NCBI GenBank assembly: GCA_905372235.1
Contig: CAJPOF010000062.1
Coordinates: forward strand, 1 to 12,822
Origin: an uncultured Treponema sp.
GTDB lineage: Bacteria > Spirochaetota > Spirochaetia > Treponematales > Treponemataceae
DNA: 12,822 nt
Direction of reading: 5' to 3'
The notes under the pieces were generated by a model. The model did not search any database and was not told where the DNA came from. It saw only the letters and a program-made list of their open reading frames with translations. Positions 1 through 5,178 of this stretch are shown here, piece by piece. Made by a program: the position numbers and the translations under genes. Position 1 is the stretch's first letter, and the number at the start of each line of letters is the position of its first letter.

Positions 1-85
1 CCCGTTCCCATGCCGAACACGGAAGTCAAGCTCCCCCGCGCCGATGATACTGCCCCCAGGGCGGGAAAGTAGGTCGCCGCCGGCC
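1..85 (+). rRNA. rrf: 5S ribosomal RNA, 3' part
   Basis: The first 85 bases carry the conserved 5S core (CCCATGCCGAAC, then GCGCCGATGATACTG, then GGGAAAGTAGGTCGCCGCC) in the usual order and spacing. The 5' roughly 30 nt lie before the window, so the closing stem that would pair with the last ten bases cannot be checked. The 3' end is placed at about 85, just before a T-run at 88-94. This should be the last gene of an rRNA operon read on the + strand. The exact 3' end is uncertain by a few bases. Confidence 0.93.
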
Positions 86-95
86 CCTTTTTTTA
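70..95 (+). terminator. possible rRNA operon terminator
   Basis: A GC-rich 3' end of the 5S RNA runs straight into seven T residues (88-94). The closing 5S stem may itself serve as the terminator stem. Its other half is outside the window, so this is suggested by position and the T-run only. Confidence 0.4.
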
Positions 96-128
96 TATGC
101 CGCCACACACCACAATAGAATGAATCAG

Positions 129-151
129 AACCACCCGTCAAACGGGTGGTT
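129..151 (-). repeat. IS200 right-end hairpin
   Basis: A perfect 9-bp inverted repeat (AACCACCCG, loop 138-142, CGGGTGGTT). It resembles the hairpin at 819-835 in stem sequence, loop length and orientation, which is the expected recognition structure for TnpA at the 3' (right) end of the element. Confidence 0.75.
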
Positions 152-168
152 TGCACTTAGCCTATAAG

Positions 169-258
169 GCTAGGGTCTCAAGCTGAGACTTAAGACCCTA
201 GCTTTCACATTCGTTCAAGCCTATTGCAGCTTGTCACTTGCAGGCTCTTAAAGAGCCT
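169..258 (-). other. structured 3' region of the IS200 element, downstream of tnpA
   Basis: Between the tnpA stop codon (265-267) and the right-end hairpin there are two further inverted repeats. At 242-258 the arms are AGGCTCTT and AAGAGCCT. At 169-202 there is a perfect 10-bp stem (GCTAGGGTCT/AGACCCTAGC) that competes with an inner 6-bp stem (175-180/184-189). A third small stem, TAGCCT/AGGCTA, lies at 158-172. On the - strand no U-run follows these stems, so they do not read as a simple terminator. The layout resembles the structured right ends from which guide RNAs are made in tnpB-bearing relatives, but no tnpB is present here and that role is speculation. Confidence 0.5.
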
Positions 259-264
259 TTTGTA

Positions 265-726
265 CTACTTGCCAACCTTAAAAGGGTCTTCGTATTCCTT
301 TTCAGTAACTTTGTCCATCGCAATATCGTGGGCTTCCTGCTCGCGGATATATTTTGCAATCGTAGCTTCATTCAAGCCGACTGTACTCACATAATATCCT
401 TCTGCCCGGAAATGGCGATTTCCAAACTTATACTTCAGATTCGCATGTTTATCGAATATCATCAGGCTGCTCTTGCCTTTTAAGTATCCCATAAATTGCG
501 ACACACTGTATTTCGGTGGTATACTTACCGGCATGTGTATATGGTCGGGCATTAAATGTCCCTCTACAATTTCCACCCCTTTGTAATTACACAACTGTCG
601 CAATATCTGTCCAATACTCTCCTTGTATTGTCCATATATCGCTTTTCTTCTGTATTTTGATGTAAACACTATGTGGTATTTACACAACCATTTTGTATGA
701 CTCAACGAGTCTCTTATATTTGCCAT
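265..726 (-). CDS. tnpA: IS200-type Y1 (HUH) transposase TnpA
   Basis: This is a single-strand DNA transposase that excises and inserts the element through a 5'-phosphotyrosine intermediate, working as a dimer on the hairpin ends. The 153-residue length is typical of an intact IS200 TnpA. The HUH metal-binding motif is D61-H62-I63-H64 within LMPDHIHM. The catalytic tyrosine is most likely Y126 in KYIREQ, with Q130 four residues later, matching the Y-x3-Q arrangement of IS608 TnpA (Y127/Q131). The segment VSQFMGYLKGKSS is also characteristic. ATG at 726 is preceded by a strong Shine-Dalgarno (AAGGAGGAAA, spacer GCTGA), so the start is secure. No frameshift or stop is present, so it looks functional. 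Expression may be held low by RNA structure, as in other IS200 elements. Confidence 0.95.
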   Translation of the reverse strand: MANIRDSLSHTKWLCKYHIVFTSKYRRKAIYGQYKESIGQILRQLCNYKGVEIVEGHLMPDHIHMPVSIPPKYSVSQFMGYLKGKSSLMIFDKHANLKYKFGNRHFRAEGYYVSTVGLNEATIAKYIREQEAHDIAMDKVTEKEYEDPFKVGK

Positions 727-770
727 TCAGCTTTCCTCCTTGGTGTTAGGCAATAGACTTGAACAATCCT

Positions 771-776
771 ATTGTA
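771..776 (-). promoter_or_regulatory. possible tnpA -10 element
   Basis: The - strand reads TACAAT here (5 of 6 to TATAAT), which would place the transcript start near 764. No convincing -35 is seen 16-18 bp upstream, so this is weak. If correct, the message would begin with the 15-nt segment (764-750) that is complementary to its own 3' region at 213-227. Confidence 0.3.
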
Positions 777-818
777 CACCTTTGGGGAAAGCTTTCATTG
801 CTATAAGCATTTGTCTCT

Positions 819-835
819 CACCCGCACAGCGGGTG
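819..835 (-). repeat. IS200 left-end hairpin
   Basis: CACCCG (819-824), loop 825-829, CGGGTG (830-835). It shares the stem core and the following GGTTT with the right-end hairpin. It lies about 90 nt upstream of the tnpA start codon, as expected for the 5' (left) end recognised by TnpA. Confidence 0.7.
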
Positions 836-842
836 GTTTATT

Positions 843-877
843 GTGAAAAATATTTCGCTCCGCTTCATATTTTTCAC
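843..877. repeat. AT-rich inverted repeat beside the IS200 left end
   Basis: Perfect 11-bp arms GTGAAAAATAT (843-853) and ATATTTTTCAC (867-877) with a 13-nt loop. It lies between the left-end hairpin and the shared 9-mer AGCCTATAA at 885-893. It has no counterpart at the right end. It may be part of the left end or flanking DNA. Confidence 0.55.
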
Positions 878-910
878 CGGCTAAAGCCTATAAAACATAA
901 AAAAATAAGA

Positions 911-936
911 ATGCCCGAATAGTTTTATTCGGGCAT
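911..936. terminator. perfect 11-bp hairpin, probable bidirectional terminator
   Basis: ATGCCCGAATA (911-921), a 4-nt loop, and TATTCGGGCAT (926-936). On the - strand it is followed by TCTTATTTTTTTATG, a good intrinsic terminator tail. On the + strand it is followed by TTATGTTTTG, which is weaker. It would stop read-through from the - strand chemoreceptor operon into the IS element, and might also stop + strand transcription from the rRNA side. Confidence 0.7.
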
Positions 937-1224
937 TTATGTTTTGTCCTGTCCTCTGGCACGATTACCGAATTGACCGACATTAAAACACTAGACCGAA
1001 ATGCAAAACAAGATCTTATCCTCAATGCAACGCTCCATTGCTGCGCAACGCGCAAGCGCGCCCCTACAATCCGGACGCAGGTTTAATCTTCCGTTTTTTA
1101 CGGGACAACCGCGATGTTTGCCGGATAAAAATTATGCGTCGGCGGAACAATGAAGTCGGGTAGGGAGGGAGAAATCTTTCGGCTCTTGCCGGATTTAGAG
1201 GGGATGTTTTACAAGTTTGTTTAA
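937..1224. other. intergenic region without a recognised gene
   Basis: No gene is supported. A short open + strand stretch around 961-1035 looks protein-like (it contains ELTDIKTLDRNAKQ), but it has no start signal and soon runs into a GC-rich block at 1028-1075 made of small palindromes such as CGCGCAAGCGCG. That block looks like dispersed intergenic repeat DNA. From 1090 to 1224 I see nothing definite except the 12-mer TTTTACAAGTTT at 1207-1218, which recurs elsewhere in the window. Confidence 0.5.
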
Positions 1225-1261
1225 GCTAAATGTCGAGTTTTTCAAAAACTCGACATTTAGC
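1225..1261. repeat. perfect TCGAG-core palindrome (copy 1)
   Basis: An 18-bp perfect inverted repeat around a single C at 1243, with arms starting GCTAAATGTCGAG. It begins 55 nt past the stop codon of the chemoreceptor gene and may act as its 3' hairpin. On the - strand it is followed by TTAAAC rather than a T-run, so it is not a textbook terminator. A close relative lies at 11637-11677. Confidence 0.75.
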
Positions 1262-1316
1262 ATTCGTTTTCCGTGCAAATTCGGTAGTAAGCAGAGCGAA
1301 CGAAGTTTCCGTGCAC

Positions 1317-3437
1317 TTATTTTTCCGTCTTAAATTTTCCTACTTCAAGAACGAGACTGTCGATGCTTTCTTTGTTCTTTTTTGCGATTTCCAGAGATTC
1401 TTCCGATGCGGAATTTATAAGCTCTACCTGAGACGCAATGTCGTCCATGCTGCCGCGAAGAATTTTTGTAAGACCGTCGAGTCTGCTTGTCTCGGATATA
1501 ATTTTTTCTCCGCCTGTAAGCATTTCGTCGGAGCTTTGCTTTACTTCTTCCGTAAGATTGGTAACTTCTTTTATCATCGCCCAAATGGATTTTCCGGTAA
1601 GCTCCTGCTCGTCCATCGCATGTACGACATTTTCGATAGAGCCGTTGACTTCCTCCGAGTAGCCGGAAATAAAATTGAACTTTTCGACTGCACCGGAAGC
1701 GGAACTTGCAAGAATCTCTATCTCTCCTGTAAGAGTTTTTAGAGTCTGAGTAATCTTTTTTCCTTGTGCGCTTGAAACTTCGGCGAGTTTTCGTATTTCC
1801 GACGCAACTACGGCAAATCCTTTTCCTGCTTCTCCCGCATGAGCCGCCTCAATCGCCGCGTTCATTGCAAGAAGGTTTGTCTGACTTGCGATGTTCTCGA
1901 TTACCGCGCTTGCTTCCAATAATCCGCCGGACGCTTCGGAAACCCGCTGAGATATTTCATTTGCTTTTGCAAGCGTAGTTCTTCCGTCATCCGTCGCCGC
2001 GGCGAGTTTTTTTATAGCATCTCTCGTGGTTTTTACGTTGCCGCCTACGGTTTCTATGCTCAAATTCATCCGGTCAAAGGACGAAGAAGATTCCTGAACA
2101 ACCGAAAGCTGCTGACCGATACTTTCGTTCAAAAGCCGTATCGTGCGGATAATCTGTTCGATCGCGGATGCGGTTTCCGCAACGCTTTGTTCCTGCTGAG
2201 TAAAATTCTGTTTTAATCCTTCGATACTTTCCGTGATTTTCGAAACGACTTCGCTTACGGAAACCATGTTGCATTCGAGGTCGGTGCCAATATCTTTCAT
2301 TCCGATGGAATCTTTTCCGACTTTGTGAATTGAGTTGCGTAGTTTCAAGATTGTCTTATTAAAATACGAGGACAATATGCTGGTTTCGTCTGAGCCGTCT
2401 GCCGGAAGTTCTATCGTAAGGTCGCCCTCTCCCTGCGAGATGTTCTTTAAAGCCGCAATTACTCCGTTTATCGGGCGGACAATCTGCGACGCCAGTATTA
2501 CCGCAATTATGATTGAAATGAACAACTGAATAAGCGAAATAAAACCGAATGTGCTTATGAAATTCGATATGTTTTCCGCAATAAACTCCGAAGCGGGTGC
2601 GGTTATAAGAAGCGTCCAACCCGAATACCGCATTGTGGCGACTGCGGAAACGTAGTTCACTTTATGAAGTTTTGAGAAATTCACCGTAGCATCGTTGGAT
2701 TTCAAAGCTTTCTGCAAGAATGTCGAATATGCTCCGCCGTTGTCGTTTATGATTTCCGTGAAAATGCTTTTATAAAGAATCTCCGGACGGCGGTTTCCCA
2801 ATATTATTCCGTCGGGACTTATCAGGTAAGCCGTACCGGTTTCGCCTACGATTATGTCGCTTATGAGATTTGAAAGCGAGTCTCCCTGCAATGTCGCGCT
2901 TATTACGCCGACGATTTTCCCCTGCAAATCGCGAAGAGGAATTGCGACTACATAAACATAAGTTCTTTCCGCGGCGGACATTGCCGGCTCGGTGATAACG
3001 TATTTTCCTTTTAAAGCCCTTTTATACCAATCGGCGGAATTTACGTTCTCCGTTTTGTCGTCCGTGCGGTAGAGCATACCGTCTTTTCCCGCAATTCCGA
3101 AATTTATCCAGCCGCGTTGCTTTTGCATGAGTATTTCATTTTTGAATAATTCGATTTTTGACTTGTACGAAGAATTTTCGTCTTGGATTTGCGGAATGTT
3201 TGAAAATGCTTTGAGCTTTCCGAATATCGAAGTTGCCCGTTCGTCAAGGATTTTTGAGGAACTGAAAGTCAATTCTTTTAAGAAATATTGTGTGTTCCTT
3301 AAAAGCGAATTCGAGGCAAGATAAATGGATATTGCACATATAACCAGCAAGAATCCGACGGAAAACAGTGACAATGCACCGATCATTTTATTCTTTATCG
3401 AAAAAATATTGATAGTTTTGTAAGCTCTTTTATTCAT
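1317..3437 (-). CDS. methyl-accepting chemotaxis protein with dCache-type sensor
   Basis: This is a transmembrane chemoreceptor that senses a ligand outside the inner membrane and controls CheA through CheW. The product has 706 residues. TM1 is at about 18-41, a double-Cache-like sensor at 45-285 (with DWYKRAL near 136-142 and VVAIPL), TM2 at 293-318, HAMP at 319-371 starting at RPI, and the signalling domain at about 400-700. The signalling tip is textbook: IENIASQTNLLAMNAAIEAA then HAGEAGKGFAVVASEIRKLA (513-552). I chose ATG at 3437 because AGGAG lies 6 nt upstream. The adjacent in-frame ATG at 3440 is only 3 nt from it, and a TTG at 3452 lies before the Shine-Dalgarno. It follows the binding-lipoprotein gene by about 20 nt, so the two are probably co-transcribed. 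No CheB/CheR-docking pentapeptide is seen at the C-terminus, which ends KFKTEK. The ligand is unknown. Confidence 0.95.
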   Translation of the reverse strand: MNKRAYKTINIFSIKNKMIGALSLFSVGFLLVICAISIYLASNSLLRNTQYFLKELTFSSSKILDERATSIFGKLKAFSNIPQIQDENSSYKSKIELFKNEILMQKQRGWINFGIAGKDGMLYRTDDKTENVNSADWYKRALKGKYVITEPAMSAAERTYVYVVAIPLRDLQGKIVGVISATLQGDSLSNLISDIIVGETGTAYLISPDGIILGNRRPEILYKSIFTEIINDNGGAYSTFLQKALKSNDATVNFSKLHKVNYVSAVATMRYSGWTLLITAPASEFIAENISNFISTFGFISLIQLFISIIIAVILASQIVRPINGVIAALKNISQGEGDLTIELPADGSDETSILSSYFNKTILKLRNSIHKVGKDSIGMKDIGTDLECNMVSVSEVVSKITESIEGLKQNFTQQEQSVAETASAIEQIIRTIRLLNESIGQQLSVVQESSSSFDRMNLSIETVGGNVKTTRDAIKKLAAATDDGRTTLAKANEISQRVSEASGGLLEASAVIENIASQTNLLAMNAAIEAAHAGEAGKGFAVVASEIRKLAEVSSAQGKKITQTLKTLTGEIEILASSASGAVEKFNFISGYSEEVNGSIENVVHAMDEQELTGKSIWAMIKEVTNLTEEVKQSSDEMLTGGEKIISETSRLDGLTKILRGSMDDIASQVELINSASEESLEIAKKNKESIDSLVLEVGKFKTEK

Positions 3438-3458
3438 CATAAACTCCTGCAATATATG

Positions 3459-4772
3459 CTATTTTAGCGAGCTGTCCGAATCTTGAACAAATTTATTAAG
3501 AACCGACTGGACATCTTTTCCGGCGGCGGCTTCTTTTAATGCAGTGTTCCAGTAGCCGCGCATTTGGGAAAATCCCGTGATATTGTTGTAATACTGCCCG
3601 AAGAATCGCTGCAGCACGGAATTGTAAAGAATCTCCGGATCTTCCGTTTCGATTTCGATTTTGGAGCTTGCAGGAAAACCGCCGCTGGCATCGACAAGTT
3701 TTTTGCTCCACACTTTATCGGTTGCCGCAAAATGCAGAAATTTCTTTGCCGCTTTGATTTTTTCGGCATTGCCGTTGTTGAAAACACATGCACCGCCTGC
3801 AAGAAATTCAAGAGACGGAGCTCCCGAATTGTTCGGAAACGGCATATAAATCGGCGTAAAATCTTTTCCCTTATACTTGCGTTTTCCATCATACATTTTA
3901 TTTAATTGCGGAGAATAAAGGATTGTGTGAGCCGCTTTTGATTCCACGAACATTCCTATAGCATCGTTGGAAGTGAGTTCCGCTCCGTCCGCAAGCAGTC
4001 CTCTTTTCATTGCGGCTACAGTCCATTCAAGATTTTTTACCGCATTCACCGAATTGAACGTATATTTTGAATAATCGCCGTTCAAAAGGCTTACGCCTCC
4101 GTAGAGATTCATCAAAAATGCGCGTGTTCCTTGGTCGCCGCCTTGAGTTTTGTAAAAAAATACTCCGGGCGTTTGTTTGTCCGATAGCTTCCCTTTTATC
4201 GCCGTAAGAAGTTTTTCATATTCGTCAAGACTCCAGCTGCGGTCTCGTCTAGTATAAGGCAAAAGATTTATAAGTCCCATGTCCTCAAGCATTTCTTTGT
4301 TGAAAGCCATTGAAAATGCGCCCTCGTGCATTGGGTACATATAGGTACGCCTGTCAGTCCCTCTGGAAACAGAGAGCAATCCCGTTGTTATATAAGGTTT
4401 TTCCGTTGCAAGAACATCATCAAGAGGCTCGAGCAATCCACGTTCCGCCCATACAATTATGCGTCCGGGCGCATCGTAAGTTATATCGGGAGCTTTTCCG
4501 TTCTTTATTGCTTCTTCGATTTCGGCGGGTCCGTTCGCAAATGAAATAAGTTTAAAATTTATTTTTATCGTAGGATATTCTTTTTCAAAAGCCGCTATAA
4601 GATTTTTTTCAAAGTCTCCGGCAACTCCCGATTCGGAAGAGAAATTCGGAAAGTCCCAAAAATCTATTTCAGCTTTAATTACGCCGGACTTTTTATTGAA
4701 ACAGCCTGCAAAAATTGCAGCAGCCGAAATAAGAGCGGCAAATTTCAAAAATTTAAAGAAATATTTTTTCAT
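3459..4772 (-). CDS. extracellular solute-binding lipoprotein (SBP_bac_1, sugar type)
   Basis: This is a 437-residue periplasmic-type ligand-binding protein of the ABC sugar-binding class. A lysine-rich start and hydrophobic segment lead to the lipobox FAGC, so C24 would be lipidated and the protein anchored at the membrane surface. The family pattern is clear: ITFWD-like IDFWDFPNF at 37-45, FEKEYPTIKINF at 62-73, PDITYDAPGRIIVWAERGLLEPLDD at 95-119, NKEMLEDMGL at 158-167 and FLAGGACVFN at 323-332. The ATG at 4772 has a strong Shine-Dalgarno (AGGAGG, 4-nt spacer). In an ABC importer, permease and ATPase genes would be expected next door. Here the next gene is a chemoreceptor, so the protein may present its ligand to that receptor, or may serve a transporter encoded elsewhere. 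The substrate cannot be read from sequence. Confidence 0.93.
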   Translation of the reverse strand: MKKYFFKFLKFAALISAAAIFAGCFNKKSGVIKAEIDFWDFPNFSSESGVAGDFEKNLIAAFEKEYPTIKINFKLISFANGPAEIEEAIKNGKAPDITYDAPGRIIVWAERGLLEPLDDVLATEKPYITTGLLSVSRGTDRRTYMYPMHEGAFSMAFNKEMLEDMGLINLLPYTRRDRSWSLDEYEKLLTAIKGKLSDKQTPGVFFYKTQGGDQGTRAFLMNLYGGVSLLNGDYSKYTFNSVNAVKNLEWTVAAMKRGLLADGAELTSNDAIGMFVESKAAHTILYSPQLNKMYDGKRKYKGKDFTPIYMPFPNNSGAPSLEFLAGGACVFNNGNAEKIKAAKKFLHFAATDKVWSKKLVDASGGFPASSKIEIETEDPEILYNSVLQRFFGQYYNNITGFSQMRGYWNTALKEAAAGKDVQSVLNKFVQDSDSSLK

Positions 4773-5049
4773 ATAACCTCCTGACTATAAAATTGTAAAT
4801 GTTCATAACAGATGATTTAATTGTTTCGCCCCAATAAAACGAGGAAATGAGTTCGCACGGATTATCGTATTTTATGCTCCTCTATGTCTTAGTATATTTA
4901 CGGCTTCTCCCTGCGCTATTATTAAATAAATCGGCTTTATAGTAAATGGGGTTTATGTTGCGGATTTACGTTTTTGGCATGTGCGGATTTGTTTAAAACA
5001 TGGAAATACAAAAAATAATTGTCAAACGAGCGGATTTCGAATTATTTCG
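4773..5049. other. divergent intergenic region, proximal part
   Basis: This stretch separates the - strand lipoprotein operon from the + strand ATPase. It should hold the lipoprotein promoter, but I cannot pick a convincing -35/-10 pair. From 4960 on, the 8-mer GCGGATTT occurs three times (4960-4967, 4983-4990, 5030-5037) without regular spacing. No small gene with a start signal is seen. Confidence 0.5.
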
Positions 5050-5157
5050 GGAAAATGTGATAAATCAGTCTAAAATATATGGAAAAATGTGATTTTAGGC
5101 TCGAATAATATCGGAAAAATGTGATAAATTGTCTCAAAACATATGGAAAAATGTGAT
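5050..5157 (+). repeat. four direct repeats GGAAAAATGTGAT at 31/32/32-bp spacing
   Basis: Copies lie at 5050-5061 (one A short), 5081-5093, 5113-5125 and 5145-5157. The start-to-start spacing of 31, 32 and 32 bp is three helical turns, which puts all four on one face of the DNA. Copies 1 and 3 share further bases after the motif (ATAAAT, then GTCT, then AAAA, then ATAT), so the array probably arose by duplicating a 64-bp unit. The last copy ends 21 bp before the ATPase start codon. This looks like a multi-site operator for the ATPase gene. The 12-13-nt units with 19-nt gaps are too short for CRISPR. Confidence 0.85.
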
Positions 5158-5172
5158 ACGGCGTGATAGTAT
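5144..5172 (+). promoter_or_regulatory. possible promoter of the ATPase gene
   Basis: TGATAGTAT at 5164-5172 reads as an extended -10 (TGn followed by TAGTAT). The hexamer 17 bp upstream, TGGAAA at 5144-5149, matches TTGACA at four of six positions and overlaps the fourth repeat. The predicted start of transcription falls at or within a base or two of the ATG at 5179. That would make the message leaderless, which agrees with the absence of a Shine-Dalgarno there. Confidence 0.4.
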
Positions 5173-5178
5173 GAAATC

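Larger units (their letters stand above)
129..893 (-). mobile_element. IS200-type (IS200/IS605 family) insertion sequence, solo tnpA
   Basis: A complete Y1 transposase gene on the - strand is bracketed by two related hairpins in the same orientation, as the family requires: no terminal inverted repeats, but subterminal hairpins at left and right ends. The hairpin at 129-151 (9-bp stem) would be the right end and the one at 819-835 (6-bp stem) the left end. Both share CACCCG, a 5-nt loop and CGGGTGGTTT on the + strand, and a further 9-mer AGCCTATAA follows each (159-167 and 885-893). There is no tnpB/iscB. The exact cleavage sites are not visible. The left end may lie anywhere between about 840 and 895, and the right end probably lies within about 20 nt outside 129. 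The element sits directly behind the rRNA operon. Confidence 0.85.

Noticed and set aside
169..202. Simple rho-independent terminator of tnpA
   Set aside because: The stem is strong but no T-run follows on the - strand; it is described as a structured region instead.
265..726. REP-associated transposase (RAYT) linked to the TCGAG palindromes
   Set aside because: The protein has the length and motifs of a classical IS200 TnpA, and the palindromes at 1225 and 11637 are unlike its own end hairpins.
740..922. 60-codon open frame on the + strand across the IS200 left end
   Set aside because: It runs through the hairpins of the element and has no protein-like features.
961..1035. Possible gene remnant, readable as ELTDIKTLDRNAKQ on the + strand
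   Set aside because: About 25 codons only, no start signal and no family I can name; kept only as a note in the intergenic description.
1230..1742. 170-codon open frame on the + strand
   Set aside because: It lies antisense to the highly conserved chemoreceptor signalling domain, starts inside a palindrome, and its composition is that of a shadow frame.
3438..3452. TTG at 3452 as chemoreceptor start
   Set aside because: The Shine-Dalgarno AGGAG lies downstream of it, so the ATG at 3437 (or 3440) is the better start.
5050..5157. CRISPR-like array of direct repeats
   Set aside because: Repeat units are 12-13 nt with 19-nt gaps, gaps are similar to one another rather than unique, and no cas gene is near.
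5050..5157. CRP binding sites, because each repeat contains TGTGA
   Set aside because: The matching TCACA half-site is missing in every copy, and the sites are direct repeats rather than palindromes.
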